Shown here piece by piece: positions 11,045-23,000 of a stretch of DNA of 64,000 bases (the stretch's first letter is position 1; every line of letters begins with the position of its first letter). Under the pieces are notes generated by a model, which saw only the letters and a program-made list of their open reading frames with translations, did no database searches and had not been told where the DNA came from. The stretch comes from Ctenosaura bakeri (taxonomy: Eukaryota; Chordata; Lepidosauria; Squamata; Iguanidae), in assembly GCA_948474755.1 (NCBI GenBank), contig CAOLHI010000557.1, positions 62,001 through 126,000 of the forward strand, written 5' to 3'. A program made the position numbers and the translations under genes.

Positions 11045-13865
11045 ACTTTGGGTACTCGGTGGGAACGGCTGCTGCATCCCCCTTGGGCTCACCTCTGAGC
11101 TCGGTGACGCCAGCCACGAGGGAACCTTTTGTCGGGCTGGAAAGGTGGGAGGAGGAGGAGGAAGGCAAGAGCTGCTGGCCATGCTCCAGCCCTTCTGGGA
11201 GGGAAGGGCCCAGCCAGTGCTCCCAACTGGGGGAAAGCACAACCAGGCTTGTCCTGGTCACACAATAGCCAGACACCCTAATTCCCGCTCGGCAGGCACA
11301 TACACACCCCAGCGCTCCTGTCTCTGCACCACAGTTGCCACTGTGGCAGTCAGGATGTGCTTCCAGGTCTCATTGCTTGCCCGTGGCCCCCTGTCCCTTT
11401 GGAGCTTCCTCAGAAAGAGACCCATGCAGGAGACCCATGCAGGGGCCCCATGCCACCTCCACCTTCCTCTGAGCCTGAGAGAATAGGGCATCCCCAGGGT
11501 CCCAGTCCAACATCCAAAATGCTGTGCTGTGCTGGCTCCTTGCACTGCTGCCACTGATGTGCCTCCCCTCCAGGCCCCTCATCTGCTCAGCTGCCTCTCG
11601 TTTCATGCCAGCCTCCTTGGGGTCCCCACCAGGTGGGGTTCAGAAGTGCTTGCCGGCCCTTTTCCACCAGCAGTTTGGGTTCAGTGGTTACTGGCCACAG
11701 GGAGAAAGGGGAGAGAAGGGTGGCTAAGAGGAGCCATTCCCATTTGCCCCGGCCACTAGAGCTAACTCCCGGGGATTGGGGGAACTGTAGTTCACAGGGT
11801 GAGACAGTTTAAAGGGCCCCCGCTTTGGTTGCCCCAAAGTCTGGCTGCCTCACCTGCCTGCCAAGGGGCGGATCAGCTTCCGGAGGCGGGGGCTCTGCCC
11901 TCCTGGTCTGTGGCAGCAGAAGTCCTGGGGCCACTGGGGAAGCAAGAAGAAAAAATGTTGCACCCCCTTAATCTTTCTGGGTATTCACCTTTGAAAGAAG
12001 CACTACTTCCTCGACCCATTCAGTTTCTGTCCCCCTCTCCCTGGCCAGTGGGACTTGGGGCAAGTTTGAGTTTAAGAAAAATGAAGCAAAAATGAGTGAC
12101 GGTTGCCAGAAGAGAAGAGACTGGCTGGCTGGTGGTGCTGAGGCAGAGGGAGGGGTGCAGAGCTGGCTGCCAAGTCGAGGACAGAGCCGCCCTCTGTGCC
12201 GCCTTCAGGTGTGCGGATCATCCCAGATGAGCACAAGAGATCATTGTCATCGGCGGGGCCTTTGATTCCCTCTTGTGCTGCTGCCCGGGGTGGGAGGGTG
12301 GGGAGAGTGAGTCATCCCAACCAACAGACCAGAGCCGCCCAACCAACAGACCTGGCCAGGGAGAAGGGACTGGCCTCCTCTGACAGTGGCTCGGCTGGCT
12401 ATGATCTGTCCCCATTCCAAGGCCCTGAAAAGCCCAGACGAGAAGGCTGCGAGCCCCCAGGGACCTCAGGCCACAAGGGCTAGCAAGGAGTGGCAGCACC
12501 AGCCACAATTCCAACCCAGAGATGGAGGGTGCCTCTGGCCAAGGGACCAAATGAATAGCCCTAGGCTGCTCCAGGGGGAAATGCTCTCCCCAGGCTGAGC
12601 TTGCCAGCAGTTGAGTGCTCTGGGCCAAAACACCTTGGCCTCCTTGGCTGGGCCCTTTCCAGAGAGTGTCTCTGGAGCAGCATTTTGGCCCTCACGAACA
12701 CGGGGGGGGGCGGTGAGAGGCTGCTGAAAGAAGGTTCCCCAGCCTCAAGTCCTCCTTTCTTCTGCAGCCTCCCTGCACCAAATAAAAGGCCCCGGAAGAG
12801 TCCTGCAGGTGAAAGAGGCCATGTCCTCCCCCAGCCTCCACTTGCCCCCCAGACCTCGGAGAGGGCAAGACTACACTTCCCAGTATCCCCTAAGAAGCCT
12901 GCAAGGTAGCAGTCAGACATTCCACACTGACATGCAGACCATTAAAAACATACCTGTATTTCCTGACACCCTTGTTGTCTCACCCACTTTCCCAAAGGGC
13001 ATTTTTCCCTTTTCCCACCAGAATTAAAAGCACCTGTGCAACCCCCTCTGTTTTCCCTGTTCCTTGCAAACCCCCACAGGGGGACCTCCTGCTCCTCCTC
13101 CTCCCTGCAACGCCCCTCCTCGCCTGAGTCCAGCAGCTGAAGAGCTCCACGTCCAGGCAGGAATGGTTCTAATCCTCCTGCGGGGAGAGAAGCTGTGGCT
13201 ACAGCCACCAAGTTAATCTGCCCTCCCACCCATCTTTCCCCCTGCCCGCCCGCCCGCCCACCCACTTGTGCAGTCCAGGCCCAGCATGGAGGTCAGCCAC
13301 CCAGGCTGCCCCACTGAGTCCACCTCCGTGCTGTGGGTTTGCCCAGGGCCCCCTATTCGGGCCTGCCTGTCACCCCTCAGACTCCGTCCTTCCATGGCTT
13401 CTTTGCAGGCAAGGACCCCACCACCCATAAAGAGCCCTTCAGATGGAGCCGAGGGCAACCTGACAGAGATCCTGCTGGGTGGCACCTGGATTGGCTTGTG
13501 GTCCGTGGGGAGAACACTGGGAGCCTGCCACCCCTGCTGGAGGGGGACACTGGGCTCTTGAGATTTTATGCCGGGGGGAGTGTTGTCACATTTGGAGTCC
13601 CAGAGAGGACAAGAGAACTGGCCCCCTACGGCTGGCTAAGAGGGAAATAGGGGTGGCCAGAAAGAGACCCCGTGGCCCGCCTTCCCAGGCCAGGGGGGCA
13701 CATGTATTCTGGCCAGACCCCAGAGGAGGCAGAGAGGTACTGACAACCCCCACCCCTGAGAGAAGGGCCCTGGTCCTCTCAGCCCAGCGGCCTCTTTCAA
13801 AAGGCTTTGCTGTCCTCCTTCTAGCCAGACTGGTCTTTCTGGTTCCTGAGGGCTTCTGTGCATGT

Positions 13866-13898
13866 ACACATACACACAAACACAAACACACACACACA
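13866..13898. repeat. (CA)n microsatellite
   Basis: Imperfect CA repeat with A interruptions in the TMPRSS9-SPPL2B spacer. Confidence 0.9.
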
Positions 13899-15067
13899 GG
13901 GCACGCAAGAGAGCCTGTCAACTCTCAGCATCCCTTTCAAAAGCCAGCTGTAACCCAAGAAGCCGGCAGCCAAGCATCTGTGAGAAAAGCCCCAGCACAG
14001 CCTGTACCAAAGCAGCCTGGCCGGAGCCGGGCACGTAGGGAGCGCCCGCTCCCCCACTGAAGGTGGGGGGGGCACGGCTCATCTGTGCTGGAGGGAGGAT
14101 TCTTCCAATAACAACAACAGGCAGTTGGGGTCCGTTCTCAGTCCCTTCTTCTGAGCAACTCCAGCAGACAAAATGAAGGAAAGGGCCCCCGTACATTCCT
14201 GCATTCCACAGTGTGTCCCCTGCCCCCCCGCCTTTCCTGCAAAGCTCTGGGGCGCCCAAATCTCCTGCCACAGCTGCCGCTCCAGACCACGTGCAATCAT
14301 TCGCATCAGAAACAAAATCTAGATTACTCCCACGGTCATGGGGGAAACAACAGCATTTTAAGCACGTTGAGAAGAACAAACTGCTTGTGCTTGGTGAATG
14401 TTATTTATAGTTTTTCACCTTGGCAAACAGATTACTCTTCAAGGTCTAACATTCACTAACCGGGTGTCAACCCCAGCCTGGCCCTGAAAGCCCCCAGAAG
14501 TGCAACCAAGAACCTCACAGAAGCCCCTCAGTGTACCTGGGAAAGCACAATGGGCAGGAGACATGTCCCTTTTTGGAGCTACAGGAAAGAAGGAAAGGGA
14601 GAGAAAATCCAAGCAAACTGTTGGGAAGCAAGAGTTCTTTTTTATAGAAAACCCTATGAACCACCTGACTGGGAGGAGGAACATGGGGGCTCCAAAACTG
14701 GGGAAAACCTGCATGCCTTCCTTCCAAAAGTGGCCACTTAAGACACTCCAAGGGGAAACCCCCAGACAGGGCACAACAGTGACAATGTGGGGCCCACTCC
14801 AGCTGCCTCCTCTCCCAACGGACACGTTTCCTCCTCAGGAAAACAATCTCAGTGAGCTCATCTCCAAGGGTCTGGATGAGCCCACCAGGAATGGTACATC
14901 TGAAGACCCAAACGAGTCAAAACCAGCATCGGCCAGGAAGCCAACGACAGACACACATGCACGCACGGCCAAACAGCTGCTCCTCCCCATCCCAGAGGGG
15001 CAGCACTAGGGCACCGTCAAGCAGCACACGTGGGACACTACTCCAGAGCACCTTGTGTTTCATCAAG

Positions 15068-15073
15068 TTTATT
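15068..15073 (-). terminator. SPPL2B: Polyadenylation signal AATAAA, distal SPPL2B end
   Basis: Reverse complement of tttatt. It sits at the end of an AT-rich block downstream of the SPPL2B stop and is the best candidate for the distal poly(A) site. Confidence 0.6.
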
Positions 15074-16827
15074 GTTCAACCTGCTTTTGTAAAATAAACG
15101 TTCCATATACATTATTTATAAAATGGCTTAAATTAAGGCATAATCCTGTAGTGTCTAAGACAAGCGTCTGTCGCCCTGCGCGAGTGAGAGCGGGGACCAA
15201 CGTGTTGTCTGTGCCGCCTACCGAGGGGCCACAGCCCTGCCAGACTGAGGGGCCCTCCCCTTGCCTCCTTTCCCCAAATCCCAAATGGGGCCCTGCAGGG
15301 GAGGTGGGCGGGGAGGGGGCCTCCCTCCACTGCATGGCAGGAGGCAGGATCTGGCCGGACCCCCAGCAACAACTTGGCAGAAACCAGTAAACCGCTCTAC
15401 AGAAAGTGGTGGAGCTACGCCTGGCGGTCCCCCAAAAGCAAAGAACATGGACACAGAGATACACACAACATGATCATGGAAAGGCTACACAGGAACCAGC
15501 AAAAGTAACATCAGGACAGTCTCAGGGTGCCAAGCCAGCTCTAGAGGATCCCCGTGCTTGGTCCCCCACCCTCTGAAACCCACCCAGAAGAGAGAGGCCT
15601 TGCTTCTCCACCATTATCTGCATCGAGGCAGTGGGGGGGGGACCTTCGACTCTGTTAGGAGCTATTTTACAGCAGAGCAGCGGGCCCAAGCCCTCTCTGG
15701 CCACCCCATTCTCACCCACCCACCCGCATCCCCAGGAGATGACTCCTGGACGGAGGGAAGGAAGGAGGGAGCTCTGCAGCACCTTGCCTCAGCTCGTGCG
15801 ACTCCACTGCTCTGTCTGGGGACTCTTCTTCCTAGTCAGCTGGCTGGTCTCTCAAAGCTCTCAGGGCCTCTGCTCTGTCATCAAGGGGACAACGAAACTC
15901 AACCTGTCCAGAGTTTTGGCAAACAGGAGCTGAGCTGAGCTGAGCTACCAAAAGAACACAGGAGATTCATTCATGGCCAGAGGACACCACAGGAAATGAG
16001 CATGAGCCCAGGGACCTACCCAAGGCTCCCTTCCCTGAGGGGAAAAGCTCTGCTGCGGAGGTGGGGTCCCCCTGTGGGTTGGGGCCCACTATGGACAGGA
16101 GGGTAGTGGGCTCACATCAGCCGATGGGCCAACAGTGAGAGCTGGGAGAGTGTGACTGGGTGGATGTACAGCACAAAAATGGAGGAGGGGAGAGATCACT
16201 TCCCCCTCCCACTTTCCCCTTTGTTTCTGTCTTTTTCCTAATGGGGGGGTGGGGAGTAGGGAGGAAAGGGCCTTCCCGAAGTGGATGCTCAGCAAAGGCC
16301 TTTCTATGAAGATGATATACCCAGGCCAGCTTCGAGTCTCTCAATCTCCAGCGCCCACATCCCCCGACGGTACTGGCACCCAAACGCCTGAGACGCAGCA
16401 GGACAAAACCCTCACAGCAGACAGAGAGCAGTCCCTGCCAGGGTCCGCCCCATCCTTGACAAGTTTGTATCCAAATCATTTGATGGAGAGAAAAACAAAA
16501 ACTTCCTCCCAGGAGGAGGAAGACAGACCGATGGATGGATGGACGGACGAGGGGGGCTCTTCCTCATTTTTCAAAAGAAGAAAAGGAAACATCTACGGTC
16601 AGAGAAGCAGAGTCACTGTCTCTCCCGCGCAGCCCTAGGCTAGGCTAAAGCAATATCACAGCCACGTAAGCGCAAATACTGTCTTTTGGATTGTTTTCAG
16701 TAAAAGTGGCATCCAAACACCCCAGCATCTGGAAACAGAGAAGGGAAAAGCAGCCCCTTGTCCACTGCCACGTTTCCAGACTCCTGAAATCAAACCGGGA
16801 CCCCATTCGTGAAAGCACCATATTCAG

Positions 16828-16850
16828 GAGGGAGGGAGGGAGGGAGGGAA
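16828..16850. repeat. (GGGA)n microsatellite
   Basis: Five to six GGGA units in the presumed SPPL2B 3'UTR. Confidence 0.9.
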
Positions 16851-17034
16851 CAGAGGAGGCAGCTGGCAAACGCCTCAGGGCCCCAAATTCAGCTGTGGAG
16901 CCTCCTGGCCCTGGAGGTGCAAAGGGCGTCTGTGCGAGCCAGCCCTCCTCCACTGCTCTCCAGGGATGGGTGATGGGGGGAGAATAATGGTAGGATGAGG
17001 AAGGTCTGGGAGAAGGAGAAGGGAAGGGGCACCC

Positions 17035-20000
17035 CTAGTCAGACCAGCTCTGCATTCCTGGAGGGCTCTCGCTTCCAGGGGCATTGCTTCCGCAGTCGTC
17101 TTTTGGGGGGCTGAGCTCTTCTGCATGAGGCACCTGGAGGGGGGCCAGGCTGGGCTCAGTCTCTGGCTCCCCCTCCTTTTCTTTTTCTTCGTCATTGTCA
17201 TCGTCCTCCTCCTCCTCCTTCTCCTCCTCTTCCTCTTCATTCTCCTCCTCTGGTGCCAGGAAAGAGGCTGGGGGCTCCGTGGGGTTCAGGAGGGTGTGGG
17301 TGGGCTCTTCTGTTGCAGGAAGTGGGGAGCTGGCTGTCTCTTCCTCTCTTTCTGGCTGAGACGCTGGGGAACTCGCCTCTTTCGGGGCTGCAGGGCAGCC
17401 GACAGGGGAGATGACCAAGGGAGGCGGGGGGAGGTCCTTCTGCAAAGGGAAGAACAAACCTTGTTAGCATGGTTGGCAGTTGTGAGGGGAGAGGAGGAAT
17501 GAGAGAGAGGAAGGCCAGAGAAGGAAGCTGTGGGAGAGGGGTCCTTGCTCAGCTCCCCTTTAAACCCTGGCAGGCACGCCGACAGAAGAAAACAAAAGCT
17601 AAGATCATCTCCCCAGTCCATACACCCAGAGTCCCCTCTGGCCTTCATCACCTTCAGCAAACAGAAGCCGACTGACACCCAAGGCCTCTCACGCCCTGTG
17701 TCCTGTTTCCCTTGATGGTCAACTAGCTGCCTCCCATCAAGAAAGCCACAAAAGCAGGAGGAAACTGCCTTCTCCTTCACTTGTTCCCCAAGCGCTGAGA
17801 TACACAGCCTTGGATGGGAGGCAACATCCATCTGTCCTGACCAGCAGGCACTACAAGGCCCATCCTCCCCCATGAAGATCTCTAATCCCTTCCCAACACC
17901 ACTGGCCATCACCATGTCTTGTGGCGGGTAGTTCTGCAGTCCCAATTATACGCTGTGTAAGGAACTCTTTGTGGAGAAGATCACCATTTTGCTCCCAACA
18001 ACACAGCTTTGCCCCAATAGACTTCAGCACAATTCTCACACTCGCAACCCCCCAGCGAAGCTTAATTTTTCAAACAGAAACAAACCAGGCAGAAAGTCTT
18101 AGGGAAGAAGAGAAGGAGGGCGGCATGCACACCCTTGCTTGGCTTGGCTTTTTTTATGTTTACTTTGGAGAACACTGACAAGAGTTTTACTCAACTTTAT
18201 TCCTAGTTAGGGGCTTTTCTACTATTAGCATTCTCTGGAGAAGACTCATATCAAACTGGTATTCACCGCAAAGCCGCTGCCAGTCCAGAACATGGCCAGC
18301 TCCTTGCGTCCCAGGGCCACGGCGAAGCTGGTGAGGAGAGTGCAGGGCACGAGGTAGAGCAGCGCCGGCTGGCCCTTCTGCATCAGTGCCAGCGCCACAA
18401 AGGTCACCAGGAGGCCGATGCCATAGGCTGTGGTAGAGGGAGAGGAAAGGAGAGACATGCAGCTGACTGAAAGGAGTGACTGGCTGCAGGCATTTCATGC
18501 CTGCACCCACGTCCTCCCATGGGACACATAGGAGCTTGAGAGTCCGACCTCTTCCTCCCCTAGCTCCCCAGACCCTGGCAGTGCCAGCACAAATGGTCCC
18601 TAACGTCCTGCTGCCCGCTCTTGGTGTTCTGCAGGTGGCACCAAAACAGCACAATGAGGCGGGCACTGGGTTTCCCGTAAAAGTTCTGACAGGCAATGAC
18701 AGGCAAGGAGGTGGGAGGTGGAGCTGACGCAACTCTTTATGAGGGGGCAGCCCCAGCCAAGGCTGCCAGGGAGGAAGCCACCACCAAGTGGAGGGTAGGG
18801 AGAAGGAAGAGCCTCCCCTGCACCACCTCCTCCTCCACCCCCCAGGGCCCCTTCTGCCCACCTGCAGAGATGAACTGGCTTCCCCCTCCCTCAGCCTCTC
18901 CCACACAAACACAGTTAAGGAGGCCACTTCCCCAGAGCACAGCTCTGCCCCCAAACTGGGGTTTGGTGCACCTACAGCCACCCATGAGGCAGCTGAGAGC
19001 AGCTACAGATTTGGTATTGTGGGGGGGGAGCAGAAAGACAAGGGTCAGCCCAGGGGAGACAGAGGGGGCTCCCCTGTCGGAGTGGAGTAAGAACCAGAAA
19101 CCCCCGGGTACCTCTCTGTGTCTATTGCCCAAGGGAGGGGATGGGGGCCAAGAGGATGAGAGCAGGGGAAGGAGAGAGGGACATACCTACTGTGCAAGCC
19201 ACAAAATACACACGGGAGGACTGGACCTGGATGTCAAACCTGTGGCAATAGGCCACCAGCAGACCTGAGGGAGGAAAGGGAAGCAAGGTCGGGTGAGAGT
19301 GAGGCCTGCCAGAGGTGAGGTGAGGGGACTGAGGGACCATTTTGTGAATCCTGTCACAGCTGGAGCCCCCCCTTGCCCAGTCCTAGAAGGGGGACCTGAG
19401 GACCAGAAAGGGAGGGGGTCTCCACGCAGAAACTTCCCAAAAGAGAGCAAACGGAGCAGCTGCTGTGCCCCCTGGGGGCCCAGAGTCAAGCAAGAGGCCC
19501 ACTGCGGCTAGCAGCTGGGTCACTCCAAGGGCGAGGCAGCGCTGGGGAGAAAGGCCTGGCTGCGGGTAGTGGGGCTGTGCCTGCAGAGCTCCCCCTCTCT
19601 CAGCCCACAAACAAGCATGTCAGAAGGGCCCTACCTGGAACCAATATGTCCCCAAAGCCCAGGAGGGAGAAAGGCCGGTCACAGAGGGCCAGCGGGGAGA
19701 AGTTCAGCCGGGGCACCTTCAGCACCATCGGCAGCTGGGGAAGAAAAAGATTTTTAAAACGCCCCCAATCCCAAGTGTCTTTCTCGAGGGAGGCAGAGAG
19801 CAAGGGCTGGCCATGCGCCTGTCCCCCTGAAAGGTGCATTTCTGGAATTTAACAGAGAACTTCTTCTCTGTCACCCCCTCCTCAGCAAAGCACGGATTCA
19901 GAAGACCTGAAGACCAGCAGGCGGGGATTTTGCTCCCTCCCCTCCAGGCTCCTTCTTCCTTACTTCTCCCCAGCCAAAATCTTCCCCCACGGCTGTCCCG

Positions 20001-23000
20001 TGGTGCCAGAAGACAAAGGGGCTGAGAGAGGGCTCTTGCCTGCTACAAGTTGGGGGGGGGCAGGGGGCCCCTCTTGCCAGCACTGCTGTTCCACCCTCCC
20101 CCCTCCAAATCAATGCCCCAAGAGGGGCTCCACCAGTTCCTCTGGGCTGGACTGAAGAGGCCAGGGAAGGGTGCCAGCCCCCACTCCTTCCCTCTCCCGA
20201 CCAAGGACACCCCCCGTTAATGGCGCCCTCCCACCCTTTCCGACTGGGACCGCTCTCAGGCATCCTCAGGGGCCCAACGCACCTTCTCGTGAGTGAGGGA
20301 ATCCGCAGGCCCAGCCGCCACCTCCACCATGATGCTCTCTCCCGTCTGGAAGAAAGCGGGGGGGCAGGGGCAGCGCCTCAGCTGACTGGATCCCCACAAC
20401 TTTCCTCTCCTCCGAGCCAGTGATCTCTCCCTCCCCAGAGTGTGATCACTCTTGCCTGGCACAAGAGGGCTGAGAAGAAATGAATGGACTGGGGGACCTT
20501 TTGTGGGGGGGTGGGGAACCGTGCGGATGTGATGCTCCCCTTGCAGGTGGGCCAACCCCGCCCTGCAGAGAAAGAATGCTCTCTCCCAGGTCCCAGTCCC
20601 TGCAGCTGGGAGTGCTCAGCACTCCCCTCCTGGCCAACCACCAGCACAGCCCTTGGCATCTGCTGCTGCAGAGGCATCCCATGTACCTTGGTTAAGTAGG
20701 GTGTGATGAAAACGAAAAAGACATCATAAACAAACAGGACCATGAGCAGTAAAGTGCAGCCCTGTGGGGAGAAGGTGGTGAGGCTGGAGGGAGTGAGCAG
20801 CCCCTTGACTGAAGACCCCCCACAGTGCCCCTTGGGGGGGGGAATGGCTGCCCTCTCCCGAACCCAGGGCCGCTCCCTCCCCCTTCCCTTCCTCCCTCCC
20901 TCCGCCAGCAACAGGAATAGGCTCCTTTCCTCCCTCACCCGATCCCCTCCAGGAGGCTCACCAGGTGACCCAGAGCCAATGGCTCAGTCTGTGTAGCCTA
21001 CCTCACAGGGCTGATCCGGGGGGGGGCACTGGGGACAGAGTGGAAGTCTGCAAATGTGAGACTTGAAAGAGAAAAAGGCTCTTCCATGGTTTCCACTGAA
21101 GTCCACAAATGCTTCCGGGAGAGGGGGCACCCTTTCCTTGAGGCCAGGTCAGCCGCTGGGTTGCACCCCATCCCCCTGCCCTCAAAATGGAGAGGGCCAC
21201 AATCTGGATGCCACCCTCCCTCTGTGCGACCCAACAGTCTCACCTTGAATGTTGGCAAGCGGATCGTCTTCAGCATGTAGAGGCAGAAGGCGATGCCCAG
21301 GGCATCCTGGAGGATCCAGGCCCACCTGCGGGGGAGGAGACAGGGCAGAGGAAGCTGAGGGCAGAGCAGGGCCTGCCCCAGACCCCTGCCAGAGGAAGTG
21401 GGGGGCCCAGGCCCAAAGGTTCTACCTAGTCTGGGCTGGACCTTCCTGCCCCTTCCCCAAGGCAGCCCAGAGGCCCCTGGGAGGCCTCTCTGGAGCAGCA
21501 GCGGGGCTTCAGCCCTGGGCCCCACCCCAGCCATTGCCTCTCTGCACTTGACTCTGAGTGGTGGGCTGGCGGGGAGCCAGGGGAGCCCCCGACTGAGAGT
21601 CTGGCTATCTCTCTCTTAAAGAGAGGCTTTCCTGGCCCCCAGGCCACCAGTGGGCTCCTGAGGAGAGAAGAGACCGGAGGTCAACTCACTGGTCCTCGTT
21701 CCGGAAGATGGCCCAGACCAAACTGACGCCAACGCAGAAGGCGGCCAGGAGCAACATCCGGATTTGAGGACGCTTGTGAAAGTAGGGCAGGTCGTTATCC
21801 GGGACCCTGAAAGCAAGACAGGAAGAATGAAGGTGGTGGGGGAGGCACAGAGAGAGCGGGAAAGAGAGGGACCTGTGCGTCAGGCAGGAGAGCAGTTCCC
21901 CTGGTGGGGGGATCTGAACTCAGGCCCCCTGCATTGAAAGCAGACCCTCTGGTCTCACCCACTGAGCTGCCCGCAAGAGAATCTGGGCCTTGAAGTGCCT
22001 CTTACCTGCATTTGCCAAGTGGGAAACGCCGGACAAACGGCGAAAGGCAACTGTAGAGACCAATGGAAGCTGCCAGGCAGAAAATCCCAATGATGACGTA
22101 TACTGGAAGGGGAAAACCAGCAGACCTTCAGGAGGGTGCAGCCCCCCCAAAAAAAACTCCTTTCAGACACGATTTGGTAAAAGAGACTCACTGGGGTGCC
22201 CTAAGGTACGTGAAAACCAAGGCCAGAGTGGGCCTTAGGAGCCCAGGAAAACTCTAGGTAACCCTGCTCCTTGAGCGCCGGCTGCTCCCAATCAGCATGG
22301 ACAAGACCCAGCAGAGGGACCAGGAAGGCGGCCTCGAGCCCCCGATTTTCCCCACACGAGATAATCTGCCAAGACTTCTGGAACTAGAAGCAGCTCTAAC
22401 TGCTTATTTGCAATTATTAAGTCTGATGAGTAAAGAAGACTGAAGCCAAGCCTGCTCATTCCTTGTCCTCAGGAAGACCTGAAGGCTTTGGCTCCCTCTG
22501 AACACTTGTAGCTCTCCAACTCACAGACCTCTTGAGGGTACCCAAAGTGCCCCCGCCTCTCTCCCCCATGACACACACCGAGCTGATCGTAGAAGCAGTA
22601 GAGCAGAACCAGCATTGAGCAGCACATGACCACGAAGACGCAGATCATGATGGGGGTGACATCCACTGTCTCATCCTCCTGCTTCTCTGCCCCGTCGTCC
22701 CGCTTGTGCTTCATGTAACGCCTAAAGAGAGATGGGGGAGCTGGATGGGGGACTTGGATGGGGTGGGAGCCAGGCAAGAAGCAGCCAGACTCCAAGGGGA
22801 AAGGGCCAAAAGCCCGGACAGCATGAGAGGGGGCCCTCTGTGGTGCTGTCCAACCCCAAAGTTGGCTCCAAAGGTTTCATTTCAAACCCAAAGAAGTTTG
22901 GAAAAGCCAGGAGACCGGGAAATGAGTCCCTGCCACCCTTGCCCTTCCTGGCGGTTTTGGAAACCCATCTCACTTCTTCACGTCTCTGCTTCCTGCCCAA

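Larger units (their letters stand above)
9083..15050. other. Spacer between TMPRSS9 and SPPL2B
   Basis: No convincing gene found. It presumably holds the TMPRSS9 5'UTR and promoter next to 9082, but no splice-linked upstream exon could be supported. Visible content is GC-rich unique sequence, a (CTC)n run near 11017-11044, a (CA)n run at 13866-13898 and an AT-richer island at about 14300-14460. Short antisense-SINE-like fragments resembling a squamate repeat (for example gaactgtagttcacaggg near 11790) are also present. Open frames here have no recognisable domains. Confidence 0.6.
15050..17034 (-). other. SPPL2B: SPPL2B 3' untranslated region (long form)
   Basis: From the SPPL2B stop (17035-17037) the minus strand runs about 2 kb without a recognised exon to an AT-rich end containing AATAAA (plus-strand tttatt at 15068-15073). 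It contains a GGGA run at 16828-16850. Continuity of the UTR is inferred; no transcript data are available. Confidence 0.6.
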
